Shown one piece after another: positions 1-8,863 of a DNA stretch of 64,000 nt. Positions within the stretch are counted from its first letter, which is position 1. Each line of letters starts with the position of its first letter. The notes below the pieces were generated by a model. The model was not told the DNA's origin, ran no database searches, and was given only the letters and a program-made list of their open reading frames with translations. Position numbers and translations under genes: made by a program. Source of the stretch: Thermoflavimicrobium dichotomicum (lineage in GTDB: Bacteria; Bacillota; Bacilli; Thermoactinomycetales; Thermoactinomycetaceae); NCBI RefSeq assembly GCF_900114055.1, contig NZ_FORR01000009.1, positions 1 to 64,000 of the forward strand, written 5' to 3'.

Positions 1-93
1 TTCTCCACCAGTTGTCTATCAGCTACGAGGCGACTTGGCTCTTACCTCGGTTGGACTTTCACCAACTAGCAATTAACGGCTTGCTGGGCACAC
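1..93 (-). mobile_element. Group II intron 5' end (partial, runs off the window)
   Basis: On the minus strand the sequence from 93 begins GTGTGCCCAGC, which fits the GUGYG start of bacterial group II introns. It continues with a hairpin of the TTGGTGAAAGTCCAA type, typical of the beginning of intron domain I. The intron would extend beyond base 1, so neither the reverse transcriptase nor domains V/VI can be seen. It sits a few bases after the T-run of a terminator, the kind of site used by class C introns. The identification rests on motif memory, without a covariance-model search. Confidence 0.55.
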
Positions 94-97
94 AGGC

Positions 98-126
98 AAA
101 AAAAAATCCGGTAGAAACCCACCGAA
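98..126 (-). terminator. Terminator of the small zinc-ribbon gene
   Basis: On the minus strand TTCGGT and ACCGGA form a short stem with an 8-base loop, followed by nine T. It follows the stop codon of the 49-codon gene directly, and the putative group II intron starts 4 bases after the T-run. Confidence 0.6.
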
Positions 127-135
127 TTTCATTAT

Positions 136-285
136 TTATCGATATTGATAGAGATGAAAAATGCTTTCCCGAATCCATTCCAAATCATCTTCGTAAACGG
201 TTTTTGCTTCTGTATTTGCATTCATTTCAGAGCCACAATTCTCACAGCGATATTCGAATTCCTTTTCTTTCAATTTATGATTCAT
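136..285 (-). CDS. Small CxxC zinc-ribbon-like protein, unknown function
   Basis: This 49-residue reading frame starts at an ATG preceded by a strong GGAGGGGG ribosome binding site about 5 bases upstream. The longer frame upstream of this ATG has no comparable site and was not used. The peptide has one CENC motif near residues 14-17, suggesting half of a zinc ribbon or rubredoxin-like knuckle, and an acidic C-terminal half. I do not recognise a family. It has its own terminator and lies where relA would follow apt in B. subtilis, so it may be an insertion at that junction. Confidence 0.5.
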   Translation of the reverse strand: MNHKLKEKEFEYRCENCGSEMNANTEAKTVYEDDLEWIRESIFHLYQYR

Positions 286-421
286 GGTATCTCCCCCTCC
301 TGTCATATGACAAATACACATGATTTTTATCGAATTCATATTCAATTTCCACTTATCTGTTCTATTCTTATTGTAATACACCATCATTATTTTTGCAACT
401 GTTATATCACAACTTTTGTAT

Positions 422-453
422 AAAAAAAACATCCTTTTCATTCGAAAGGATGT
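422..453 (-). terminator. Terminator after apt and repeat A1
   Basis: On the minus strand ACATCCTTT and AAAGGATGT pair around a short loop, followed by a run of T. It closes the recJ-apt transcript after the A1 repeat. Confidence 0.8.
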
Positions 454-547
454 CAGCTTATTAACAATGTTTTCGTTATATGCCGGTTTTCCTTTTCAAG
501 CAAAAGTCGTTCAACTGGAAAAGGAAAACCGGACTTGTCAACAGCTT
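454..547. repeat. Family A repeat, copy A1
   Basis: This copy is about 94 bp. The inner arms CCGGTTTTCCTTTTC (483-497) and its exact reverse complement (518-532) form a perfect 15-bp inverted repeat around a 20-base loop. Outer ends AGCTTATTAACAA and TTGTCAACAGCT are near-complementary. Relative to copies A2 and A4 about 27 bases are missing from the loop. It lies between the apt stop codon and the apt terminator. Confidence 0.85.
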
Positions 548-585
548 CGATGCCCACACCGATTGCTCAATGGGTTCAGATTCGA

Positions 586-1098
586 TCAATACTTCACCAG
601 AGAAATAATGTCTAATCCTTTCAGTTTCTCTCGTCCTTGTAAATAGGTAAGCTCAATGAGGAAAGCAGCACCTACCACTTCTCCCTGGAGCTTTTGAACC
701 AGATTCATGGTTGCGCCAATCGTTCCACCTGTCGCCAGTAAATCATCGGCAATCAATACTTTTTGTCCTGGCTGAATGGCATCTTTATGAATGGCTAAAA
801 CATCTTTTCCATATTCCAAACCATAACTTTCTTCGATGGTTTCAGCCGGTAATTTTCCTTTTTTGCGTACAGGAACAAAACCGACTCCCAAGGCAGTAGC
901 CAATGGGGCAGCCACTACAAATCCCCGTGCTTCTGGCCCTACAATCAGATCAATTTCTTTCCCTTTCAATTGTTCGATCATGCTGTCAATCGCTGCTTTA
1001 TAGGCTTTACCATCTTTTAGAAGTGTAGTAATATCTTTAAAACGAATGCCCGGCTGCGGAAAATCCTGAATGACTCTGATCTTTTCTTTGAAATCCAT
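586..1098 (-). CDS. apt: Adenine phosphoribosyltransferase
   Basis: It converts adenine and PRPP to AMP and pyrophosphate in cytosolic purine salvage. The 170-residue length is the family's usual size. The PRPP-binding motif [13 protein letters not shown] is at about residues 114-126, preceded by VGPEARGF near 53-60. The start at 1098 was chosen because an AGGAACT-type site precedes this ATG and the product then begins like known Apt proteins. The gene follows recJ, whose frame overlaps its first 62 bases. In B. subtilis relA follows apt, but here a repeat and a terminator follow. Confidence 0.95.
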   Translation of the reverse strand: MDFKEKIRVIQDFPQPGIRFKDITTLLKDGKAYKAAIDSMIEQLKGKEIDLIVGPEARGFVVAAPLATALGVGFVPVRKKGKLPAETIEESYGLEYGKDVLAIHKDAIQPGQKVLIADDLLATGGTIGATMNLVQKLQGEVVGAAFLIELTYLQGREKLKGLDIISLVKY

Positions 1099-3442
1099 TG
1101 TCAGTTCCTCCAATTTGCCAACTAGATTGAACAAATGCAAATAAATAGTCACACAGTTCACGGTAAGAGGAATAAACAAGCTTTTGAAATACCTCTTCTT
1201 TTGCTAACTGCTTTTGATAAAGTTGCGAGTTTTCCAATGGCTGCTTGACTGGATTGGGAACAACTACAATATTCCCCTGTTGTATATTAATAAATTTCAA
1301 TTCCTCAAACACTGAAATGATAAAGGAAAGAGAGCGTTTTGACAATCCCATAACTCGACTTAAAGCAGGTAAATGCCGGACAGAATGAATCGATTTTTTA
1401 CTGAGCAACAATTTATATAGCTGTTTAAAATGGTCACGCGTTGGCATTTTTACCAAGAGATCTTCAAAATCAGTATCTCCATAGACGAAATACAAACGTT
1501 CTGCATGTTGAATCTGGGCAAAAAATTGTTGAAATCGTTCCATAGAAGGTGGGGGATCCACTAAAGCAAAATAAGGAGCACTTTTTACTTTTTCTTCCCA
1601 CCCGTCTGTTTTAATCTCATCCCACAACAGCTCACGTCCATCAGGAATTTCATTCCATCTTTTCTGGCAAATGAACAAGCAGTTCCGATCCTTTAACTTG
1701 GATACATATTCCTTTCTTGAACGATTACTTCGCCAGTCAAAGATCTGCAGATGTGGAATCATCAAGTCACGTAAAATCAGTTGAGGTGAGCGTTTCCCGT
1801 TCCATTCATTCATCTGCAGTTCACCTAAAATACTGACACGCGCATTTTCAGCAATTTCTTCAGCCAGCTCCGCCTGACGAAATCCCACTACATCCAGTGT
1901 TCTCCCATCGACATTCAACTGCAAGCGTAAATGATTTCGATCCACTCCCATGCGTTGCATACGGGAGATACGTGCATCCCTCACAACAAAATGAGGAGTT
2001 GGATTTCCTATTCCGTACGGCTCAAGTGCTTGCAATTTGTCCACGAAGCTGACCGTAATCTCTTCCAGCTTCAGTTCATCATCCACCGTTGTGATAGGAA
2101 TATAGTCTTCATCTGTCAGCCATTCCGAAGCAAGCAAAGAGCATTTTTGATGAAAGGATGGGATATTCTCTTTTTTTAATGCCATCCCTGCCGCCATAAC
2201 ATGCCCGCCAAAGTGCTCCAAAAACTCCTGACAATGAGTCAAAGCCTGATACATATCAAAACCGACAATGCTACGCGCCGAGCCTTTTGCCATTCCTGTT
2301 TCTTCATCGATACCAAGGACAATGGCAGGACGATAATACTTTTCCACTAATCGGGAGGCTACAATTCCGATAACTCCCACATTCCAGCCTTCTTTTGCTA
2401 CAACAATCACATAGCGATGCTGTTCGGGATTGTTTTCTACTTGCTCGATCGCTTCTTGCGTAATTTGATCAACTAACTGTTGTCTTTCCCGATTCATTAT
2501 ATTCAATTCTTCCGCCATTCGACGGGCTTCTTCCCAATGATCCGATAACATTAATTCAACCGCCAGATTGGCAGAATCAAGCCGTCCGCTTGCATTGATT
2601 CGTGGTCCTAACGAAAAACCAACATGCCCCGCTGTTACTTCTCCATCAATCCCCGATACTTCAAGTAATGCAGTAATTCCCACATGTTCACGTTGATTCA
2701 TCCGTTTGAGTCCCAGGCTGGCGATCACCCGGTTCTCATCTACCAATGGGACCAAGTCCGCAATCGTGCCCAAAGCGACGATCTCCAACCATTCCTCAGG
2801 GATTCTACCGAGTAGAGCGGTTGCCAGCTTAAAGGCCACCCCCACTCCTGCCAGCATATCAAAAGGGTATGGACATCCCGGCTTTTTCGGATTCAGAATG
2901 GCCAAAGCTTCAGGTAAAGTGGGTGGGGGCTCATGGTGATCGGTAATAATCAAGTCCAAACCCAATGACTTGGCAAAAGCCGCTTCTTCTACAGCACTAA
3001 TCCCTGTATCAACCGTTACGATTAATTGTACTCCCTGATCGGCTGCTTGTTGCAAAGCATCTTTATTTAAGCCATAGCCTTCCCGAAAACGATTGGGAAT
3101 ATAGTAATCTACATGGGCCTGAAGATGGCGAAACAGCTTCATCATCAAACTGGTACTGCTCACACCATCTGCATCATAATCTCCATAAACCCAAATCTTT
3201 TCCTGTCTTTCTATCGCACGACGAATCCGTCCAACCGCTTGCTCCATCCCATCTAACAAAAAAGGATCATGAAGATCTGTCAGGGAAGGAGATAAAAAGT
3301 GACGTGCCGCCTCTGGTTCAGCGATTCCACGCCGAACTAGCAAGCGGGCTATCGATGGATGAATATCTAGCTCTTTGGACAAACGCTGGACTTGTTCATC
3401 ATTGACGCTATCCACTTGCCAGCGCGTTTTCGAACGCAACAT
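1037..3442 (-). CDS. recJ: Single-stranded-DNA-specific exonuclease RecJ
   Basis: This 5'-3' single-strand exonuclease of recombination and repair is 801 residues, slightly longer than the roughly 786 of B. subtilis. The DHH phosphoesterase motifs are visible: VYGDYDADG at about residues 85-93, TDHH at 167-170, and the DHHA1 motif HFGGH near 410. The start ATG at 3442 (MLRSKTRW) resembles other RecJ N-termini and has an AGGTG site 9 bases upstream. A GTG four codons further upstream overlaps that site. The last 20 or so codons overlap apt, so the C-terminal tail may be a non-conserved extension. Confidence 0.95.
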   Translation of the reverse strand: MLRSKTRWQVDSVNDEQVQRLSKELDIHPSIARLLVRRGIAEPEAARHFLSPSLTDLHDPFLLDGMEQAVGRIRRAIERQEKIWVYGDYDADGVSSTSLMMKLFRHLQAHVDYYIPNRFREGYGLNKDALQQAADQGVQLIVTVDTGISAVEEAAFAKSLGLDLIITDHHEPPPTLPEALAILNPKKPGCPYPFDMLAGVGVAFKLATALLGRIPEEWLEIVALGTIADLVPLVDENRVIASLGLKRMNQREHVGITALLEVSGIDGEVTAGHVGFSLGPRINASGRLDSANLAVELMLSDHWEEARRMAEELNIMNRERQQLVDQITQEAIEQVENNPEQHRYVIVVAKEGWNVGVIGIVASRLVEKYYRPAIVLGIDEETGMAKGSARSIVGFDMYQALTHCQEFLEHFGGHVMAAGMALKKENIPSFHQKCSLLASEWLTDEDYIPITTVDDELKLEEITVSFVDKLQALEPYGIGNPTPHFVVRDARISRMQRMGVDRNHLRLQLNVDGRTLDVVGFRQAELAEEIAENARVSILGELQMNEWNGKRSPQLILRDLMIPHLQIFDWRSNRSRKEYVSKLKDRNCLFICQKRWNEIPDGRELLWDEIKTDGWEEKVKSAPYFALVDPPPSMERFQQFFAQIQHAERLYFVYGDTDFEDLLVKMPTRDHFKQLYKLLLSKKSIHSVRHLPALSRVMGLSKRSLSFIISVFEELKFINIQQGNIVVVPNPVKQPLENSQLYQKQLAKEEVFQKLVYSSYRELCDYLFAFVQSSWQIGGTDNGFQRKDQSHSGFSAAGHSF

Positions 3443-3471
3443 AATGCCGTTCACCTCGCTTTGCGCTATTC

Positions 3472-3506
3472 ATTATAGCACAAACTGGGATCCGTTTTTC
3501 TGTAAA
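3472..3506 (-). promoter_or_regulatory. Probable sigma-A promoter of recJ-apt
   Basis: On the minus strand TGCTATAAT (extended -10) lies 30 bases upstream of the recJ ATG. The -35 region is weak. The upstream part runs into the secF terminator, so recJ seems to start its own transcript. Confidence 0.45.
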
Positions 3507-3532
3507 AAAAAAGCCGTACTTGGATACGGCTT
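3504..3532 (-). terminator. Terminator after secF
   Basis: On the minus strand AGCCGTA and TACGGCT form a stem followed by nine T, downstream of the secF stop codon. Confidence 0.8.
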
Positions 3533-3580
3533 ATGCAACATTCATGGTGAACCGTGAACCGGAATGGATTTGTCAACAAC

Positions 3581-4507
3581 TCATTCCGCCACAGCTGTTT
3601 CTCTCGCTCGATCATTTTCTCCCTGCATGGATTTCCATTTCCAACCGATCCAAATTTGGCTGGCAATGAAAATGGATGAATAAGCGCCCGAAACCAGTCC
3701 AAACAGGAGAGCGAGCGAAAAGTTACGAATACTTTCTCCTCCCAATATACACAGAGCCAATGCACCAAATACGACGGTGATAACGGTATTGATAGAACGA
3801 ACAAGAGTTTGTCCAATACTGGTATTGACGACTTCAACCAGTTCTTCCCATTTTTTTGGCTTCATCGCATCCAAATTTTCACGAATGCGGTCGAAGATCA
3901 CGATGGTATCATTAACGGAATAACCGACAATCGTCAATATCGCTGCTATAAACGTAAGGTCTACTTCCAATTGGAAAATAGAGAACAAACTGATCGTAAA
4001 TAACGCATCGTAGAATAATGCAATAATCGCCGACACAGCAAAACGGTATTCAAACCGCAATGCCACATAAACAATAATACCGAGCGAAGCAATCAAAACA
4101 GCATAGAATGCATTTTTGGCAATCTCTTTTCCAATAATCGGATCAACGGTTTGTTCCTGCACATGAGGAGTCATCTGAAAGGTTTGCTTTAACCTCTCAG
4201 CAATCCGATCAACATCTGCCTTCTCTAACTTTTTATCGACACGAACAATTAAAATGTTATTGTTATTACCACCCAGACGTGCATTGGGGTTTTCATAACC
4301 CAAATCACTTAATTCCTTTTTGGCTTTTTCCAGATCAATCGTTTTGGCAAATTGAAAGTCGAGCCGAGTTCCGCTGACAAAATCAATTCCCAAATTCAAT
4401 CCTTGAACAAAAAGGGAAATGACCCCGATTAAAATGGTAATGGCAGAGATGAGGAAGAACATTTTTCTGCGATTAACAAAATCAATTCTATAAGTCACTA
4501 ATCTCAT
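3581..4507 (-). CDS. secF: Protein translocase subunit SecF
   Basis: This membrane subunit of the Sec translocon works with SecD to drive late steps of protein export. At 308 residues it has an N-terminal membrane segment, the conserved GIDFVSGTRLDF near residues 40-51, a periplasmic-type domain, and a C-terminal block of five hydrophobic segments starting near 134. Its start overlaps the end of secD by 20 bases, consistent with translational coupling. B. subtilis has a single fused SecDF, so the split arrangement here distinguishes this organism. Confidence 0.95.
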   Translation of the reverse strand: MRLVTYRIDFVNRRKMFFLISAITILIGVISLFVQGLNLGIDFVSGTRLDFQFAKTIDLEKAKKELSDLGYENPNARLGGNNNNILIVRVDKKLEKADVDRIAERLKQTFQMTPHVQEQTVDPIIGKEIAKNAFYAVLIASLGIIVYVALRFEYRFAVSAIIALFYDALFTISLFSIFQLEVDLTFIAAILTIVGYSVNDTIVIFDRIRENLDAMKPKKWEELVEVVNTSIGQTLVRSINTVITVVFGALALCILGGESIRNFSLALLFGLVSGAYSSIFIASQIWIGWKWKSMQGENDRARETAVAE

Positions 4508-5720
4508 CCTCTCTTACACCAAACAAGGTCGGACGGTTGACCATATTGGAACGGACTAACAGGTAAATCAATAAACGCGAAAGACCGACAGCGGTTAAAA
4601 AGCTTACCAGGATTCCAGCGATCAAAGACACAGAGAAACCTTTAACACTTGCTGTCCCAAAGATAAAAAGAACCACTGCAGCAATGATGGTCGTAATGTT
4701 GGAGTCGAAAATGGTCAAGAATGATCTTTTGGAACCAGCTCGTACGGCTGCTGACACACTTCGTCCGACTCGAATTTCCTCTTTGATCCGCTCACTTGTA
4801 ATGATATTGGCATCCACTGCCATACCAATTCCCAAAATAAAGGCAGCAATTCCTGGCAGAGTCAAAGTGACATCTAACACATAGAACGTAACCAATACCA
4901 AGTAAGAATAAACAATCAAGGTAATCACTGCAATCAAGCCTGGCAGACGATAATAGCCAATAACAAAGATAAAGATGGCCAACACGGCTATCACACCTGC
5001 TTCCAGGCTATCACGCAACGACTTGGCACCCAAACTGGCATCGACTGCATAACTTTGCTTTTCAACCAGCTTGATTGGAACAGCCCCAGCATTGAGCAGA
5101 TCCACCAATTCCTGTGCCTCTTCTACCGTCCGCTGACCCGTAATCTGGGCATTTCCTCCAGCGATCGGCTCTTGAACTACAGGTGCGCTAAGCTGTTGAT
5201 TGTCGAGATAAATAGGGATCGGATGTCCCACATATTTTCTCGTAATCTCCTCAAACTTTTTCGCATCTTTCAGCTTGATCGTAACCACTGGTTGATTGGC
5301 TTGATCATAATCCAATTTGGCTCCACCTTCTTGCAAATCTTTTCCCCTTAATAAAATTTGTTTACCAGATGGATCACGGAAGGTGAGTTCAGCCTGTTTG
5401 CCTAAAAGTTCACGTGCTTTCTTTTGATCTTTAACTCCTGCCAATTGGACACGAATGCGATTGGTTCCTTCAATGGTAATGTCCGGTTCTGCTACTCCGA
5501 GTACGTCAATCCGTTTACGGATAGCTTCTTGCGTATCGTTCAAGATTTGAGGTGTTACCTTTTGGCCAGGTGCCGCTTCATATAACACCTCAAAGCCACC
5601 TTGCAAGTCCAGACCAAGTGTAATCCCTTTTACAATCACACTGGTCGTTGCTGCAATGATAGCAAACATGGCAATTAGCAGTACCACAAATAATACGAAT
5701 TTGGACTTACGAGCTCTCAT
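4488..5720 (-). CDS. secD: Protein translocase subunit SecD
   Basis: SecD is the large accessory subunit of the Sec export machinery. This 410-residue protein has a membrane segment at about 8-30, the D1 motif GLDLQGGFEVLYE near residues 36-48, a P1 extracytoplasmic domain, and C-terminal membrane segments with GMAVDANI near 300. The ATG at 5720 has no ribosome binding site in the normal position. The nearest strong one (AAAGGAGG) is about 55 bases upstream across a hairpin, as annotated separately. The gene is translationally coupled to secF downstream. Confidence 0.95.
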   Translation of the reverse strand: MRARKSKFVLFVVLLIAMFAIIAATTSVIVKGITLGLDLQGGFEVLYEAAPGQKVTPQILNDTQEAIRKRIDVLGVAEPDITIEGTNRIRVQLAGVKDQKKARELLGKQAELTFRDPSGKQILLRGKDLQEGGAKLDYDQANQPVVTIKLKDAKKFEEITRKYVGHPIPIYLDNQQLSAPVVQEPIAGGNAQITGQRTVEEAQELVDLLNAGAVPIKLVEKQSYAVDASLGAKSLRDSLEAGVIAVLAIFIFVIGYYRLPGLIAVITLIVYSYLVLVTFYVLDVTLTLPGIAAFILGIGMAVDANIITSERIKEEIRVGRSVSAAVRAGSKRSFLTIFDSNITTIIAAVVLFIFGTASVKGFSVSLIAGILVSFLTAVGLSRLLIYLLVRSNMVNRPTLFGVREDEISDL

Positions 5721-5728
5721 TCTCTGTA

Positions 5729-5780
5729 GCGCAAGAGCCTTATTTTAGTTGGCTCTTTTCATTGCGCTTTGCCCCTCCTT
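5729..5780 (-). promoter_or_regulatory. Hairpin between the ribosome binding site and secD start
   Basis: On the minus strand AAAGGAGG (5774-5781) is followed by GCGCAA, a bulge, AGAGCC, a loop, and GGCTCTTGCGC. Folding this 39-base hairpin (5729-5767) would bring the ribosome binding site to roughly 14 bases from the secD ATG. The unfolded RNA instead places that site before ATG AAA AGA GCC AAC TAA, a five-codon ORF. The structure suggests translational control, but this is inference. Confidence 0.5.
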
Positions 5781-5911
5781 TATTTGTCTTATCTGAAAAT
5801 CATTTCAAGTTTTGCAGCATTCGATCTCTTTGATTGTGATGTGGATAAACCATCAGGTCATCACGCTTAATTATCCCAACTAAAAAAGTTCATGTCAATT
5901 TTCAAATTAGT

Positions 5912-5951
5912 AAAGAAACAAAGCCATCAGTCCAGAACTGATGGCTTCTTC
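5912..5951 (-). terminator. Terminator after comN
   Basis: AGCCATCAGT and ACTGATGGCT form a perfect 10-bp stem. On the minus strand it is followed by a T-rich tract. It separates comN from the secDF leader. Confidence 0.75.
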
Positions 5952-5952
5952 T

Positions 5953-6246
5953 TTATTGATCTTTATAGACGCTAAGCATCAGCCAGTTCATGAAGCGATT
6001 GGCTTTCAAAGAAAGAATATCATTTACCAAGCGATTTAATCGTGGCCAACCACGACGATAGTTCTCAGATACACAAGCCCAAATCTGTTCACCTGTCACA
6101 TTTTCATATCCATACATCCGAAATTCTTCCGCTTTACTATTGCATAAATCTTCAATGGCTTGCATTAATTCACGATCACGGAGCAATTCTACTTCAGGCT
6201 GTCTTCTTTGTAAGCGACTGACTGATCTAAGATTTCCATGTCTCAT
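5953..6246 (-). CDS. comN: Post-transcriptional regulator, ComN/YrzD family
   Basis: This 97-residue protein carries the family signature SKAEEFRMYGYENVT near residues 37-51 and LVNDILSLKANRFMNWL near 73-89. ComN in B. subtilis promotes post-transcriptional accumulation of comE mRNA for competence. Only the family assignment is supported here, and the role is by homology. The position between secDF and spoVB matches yrzD in B. subtilis. The first 25 or so residues are basic and less conserved. Confidence 0.8.
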   Translation of the reverse strand: MRHGNLRSVSRLQRRQPEVELLRDRELMQAIEDLCNSKAEEFRMYGYENVTGEQIWACVSENYRRGWPRLNRLVNDILSLKANRFMNWLMLSVYKDQ

Positions 6247-6331
6247 CCTAAAACACCTCCCTATTTATAGATAAAATGTTTCTTTCGATTTTTGTTAACG
6301 ATTTTCCTTTCAAAGCTCCATGTATTTTTCT

Positions 6332-6361
6332 GTCATGGTTAAGCAGGACAAGGCATACGCT
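6332..6361 (+). promoter_or_regulatory. Possible sigma-E-type promoter of spoVB
   Basis: GTCATGGT (6332-6339) resembles the sigma-E -35 GTCATATT and is followed after 14 bases by CATACGCT (6354-6361), close to the -10 CATACANT. It lies 33 bases upstream of the spoVB start. spoVB is mother-cell expressed in B. subtilis, which agrees. The match is partial. Confidence 0.35.
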
Positions 6362-6394
6362 GGTATCAACAACCTATTTCAAGGAGGAGAGGGA

Positions 6395-7972
6395 ATGAGC
6401 AAAAACAGTTTTTTATATGGAACACTGGTTTTAGTTGGTGCAGGGTTCATTACCAAAGTACTTGGTTTTGTTTATCGGATTGCTCTTTCCCGTATTATTG
6501 GTGCAGAAGGTATGGGATTGTTCCAAATGGCATTTCCCATTTTAATTTTTTTTATGGTTGTCACAACAGTCGGCTTACCTGTAGCCATCTCCAAACTTGT
6601 ATCAGAAGCAGCTGCCAAAAACGAAGAACATCGGATCCGTTCCATTCTTATTGTATCAATAATAATTGTAACATTCACGAGTATTCTTTTTACCAGTTTG
6701 ATTTTGTTTTTTTCTCCCGTGATCGCCAATTTCCTGTTAACGGATGAACGGGCGATTTATGCTCTCTTGTCCATCGCTCCCATTATTCCGATCATCTCCA
6801 TATCATCCATTTTTCGTGGTTACTTTCAAGGGAAACAACACATGAATCCCTATGCATTATCAACCATTATCGAACAGCTTGTACGTATCTTTACCGTCCT
6901 GTTTCTGGCGCAATATCTTTTACCATTAGGCATTGAATATGCTGCCGCCGGTGCGATGATCGGTATGGTTATTGGGGAATTTACGGGCATGCTTTATCTG
7001 ATTTATTCATTTAAAAAAGATCCTCATCGCCCACTCATCCGACCGGCTCTCAAAATAAAAAAAGCATTACAAGGAAAAATGATATGGAAGACATGCAAAG
7101 ATTTATTGCGAATCGGATTACCTGTCACAGCAAGTCGCTTGGTTGGCTCACTATCTTACGCCATTGAACCGATTGTTGTAGCTCAAAGTCTAGCCATCGC
7201 TGGAATTGCAACTACAACAGCTACAGCGTTATACGGGCAATTGGAAGGAATGGCGATCCCGCTTGTTTTCTTCCCGTCTTTTATCACTTACGCACTCTCT
7301 GTATCACTTGTTCCTGCAATCAGTGAGGCTGCTGCTCAAAATAACTCAACCCTTGTGACACATCGTCTCGAACAAGCCGTTCGGCTGTCTTTGATTGTTG
7401 GCGCCCCCTGTGCCATTATGATCTTTGTATTGGCAGAGCCGTTGTCCCTTTTATTATATCACCAAACAGACGTGGCACATCTGATGAAAATTATGGCCCC
7501 ATTCGCCATCTTTTTATATCTGCAAGGTCCCCTGGCTTCTGTACTGCAAGGCTTGGATCAAGCAAGTGTAGCGATGAAAAATTCCATTTGGGGAGCGATC
7601 GTCAAAACGCTTTTGATTTTTATTCTCGCTTCCCAACCGCAACTCGGGATCGATGGTGTAGCGATCGCTGTGAATGGTGGAATGATTATGGTTACCACAC
7701 TTCATTTCATCAGCATAGCCCGAATCATACCGCTAACCATTTATTTTAGGGATCTGCTAAAATTAGCAATTGCTCTTGTCGCCATGGGAGGCGTTTTACA
7801 TCAGGTCATGAATTTGGATCACCTGTCCCTGTTTCTACGCGTCATCCTTTCATTTACAAGCAGCTTGGGCGTTTATCTGATTCTCTTGATCTTTTTGTCG
7901 CTCATCCGAAAAAATGATTTGGTTCGCATTCCTTATTTGGGAAAATGGATTACCCGTATCTTTCTTCACTAA
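6395..7972 (+). CDS. spoVB: Stage V sporulation protein B, MOP-family flippase
   Basis: SpoVB is a polytopic membrane protein of the MATE/MOP exporter superfamily needed for spore cortex formation, probably flipping a lipid-linked peptidoglycan precursor. The 525-residue product starts with a hydrophobic segment and the motif ITKVLGFVYRIALSRIIGAEG, part of which (GFVYRI) is typical of the family. About fourteen hydrophobic segments follow. The ATG at 6395 follows AAGGAGG at a good distance, so the in-frame ATG 75 bases upstream was not used. It is convergent with the yrbG-like gene, whose stop overlaps its own. Confidence 0.92.
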   Translation: MSKNSFLYGTLVLVGAGFITKVLGFVYRIALSRIIGAEGMGLFQMAFPILIFFMVVTTVGLPVAISKLVSEAAAKNEEHRIRSILIVSIIIVTFTSILFTSLILFFSPVIANFLLTDERAIYALLSIAPIIPIISISSIFRGYFQGKQHMNPYALSTIIEQLVRIFTVLFLAQYLLPLGIEYAAAGAMIGMVIGEFTGMLYLIYSFKKDPHRPLIRPALKIKKALQGKMIWKTCKDLLRIGLPVTASRLVGSLSYAIEPIVVAQSLAIAGIATTTATALYGQLEGMAIPLVFFPSFITYALSVSLVPAISEAAAQNNSTLVTHRLEQAVRLSLIVGAPCAIMIFVLAEPLSLLLYHQTDVAHLMKIMAPFAIFLYLQGPLASVLQGLDQASVAMKNSIWGAIVKTLLIFILASQPQLGIDGVAIAVNGGMIMVTTLHFISIARIIPLTIYFRDLLKLAIALVAMGGVLHQVMNLDHLSLFLRVILSFTSSLGVYLILLIFLSLIRKNDLVRIPYLGKWITRIFLH

Positions 7973-8739
7973 TTCTTCGGTTTTCGATGGCCTTCTACAT
8001 ATAATTTTCCTTTGCTATCGACGGAGGCAAAAAAAACATCCTTAAATTGATGATACCCTTGTTTTTTCAGTTCTTTTTTCAGCCAAAAGCGATTGAACCC
8101 AACCGAACTCAGCTCTTTATCTTGCACCTCTCCGTCCAGAATAACAGGAACCGGCAAAGAAAAGGGTTTTAAAGGATGATTTAAAGTAATATCTTCTTTT
8201 CGAAATTCGTGTCCAAAATCGCTAATCCTCTCAACTGGTTTACATGATGAGCCCTAGGACTGTGGTGAATCTTTTGTTACAGGTTTTTTCTCTTCTTTAG
8301 GAAAAACACTTAATTTTCCAGAAGTTTCCAATATAGCAAATTCTACATCTGCTACATTGGCAATATTTTTATCTCTTAGTTGCATGAGCAAATCATCCAT
8401 ATTATAGCGATGTTTTGCCATTGCTTCGGGTTGAATTTTTCCATTTTTAATAATGATGGTAGGATCCCCATCCACGATCTGCCTGGCTTTTCTACTCTTC
8501 AATAAGACAATGGACATCAAGATTTGTAAACCCACGAGTAACGCAATCGGAAAAGCACTTGCCATCACTGGTAACTTGTGGTCTTCTATCACGGTTGCTG
8601 AGAGATCTGCAATCATCAAAGAGACAATCAAATCAAAAATGGATAATTTACCGATTTCACGTTTTCCCATTAATCGTAACATCAATAACAAAAAGAAATA
8701 CATGAAAAGGGTGCGAAAGAAAATCGTCCACCAATCCAC
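7969..8739 (-). pseudogene. yrbG: YrbG/YetF-type DUF421 membrane protein with in-frame TAG
   Basis: The GTG start at 8739 follows AAGGAAAGGAAG. The first 161 codons encode membrane segments (residues 8-26, 38-55, 60-82) and the first soluble YetF domain. Then TAG occurs at 8254-8256. The same frame continues for 94 codons, including VPVILDGEVQDKELS and LKKELKKQGYHQFKDVFFAS, the usual second half of YetF-family proteins. The downstream part begins with no ribosome binding site, so separate translation is unlikely. Either the gene was inactivated by one nonsense change, or the stop is read through. Its position beside spoVB matches yrbG. Confidence 0.75.
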
Positions 8740-8863
8740 ACGTTTTTCTTCCTTTCCTTGTTAGATCGTTACCTTTATTTTTACCAATGCCCCCTTTTTT
8801 ATCCGATCATACAAATCTGAGCCGTTTCATACCATGTACCATAACCTAAAAGGAGGACATGGC

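Noticed and set aside
12-323. Plus-strand reading frame of 103 codons at the start of the window
   Set aside because: It lies across the intron end, the terminator and the antisense of the small zinc-ribbon gene, and its protein has no recognisable features.
454-480. TTGACA-like and TTATAT boxes in family A repeats read as a promoter
   Set aside because: The two boxes are only about 9 bases apart, too close for a sigma-A promoter, and no gene follows in that orientation at most copies.
7969-8157. Second half of the yrbG-like gene as an independent gene starting at TTG
   Set aside because: No ribosome binding site precedes the TTG and the frame is continuous with the upstream half through one TAG codon.
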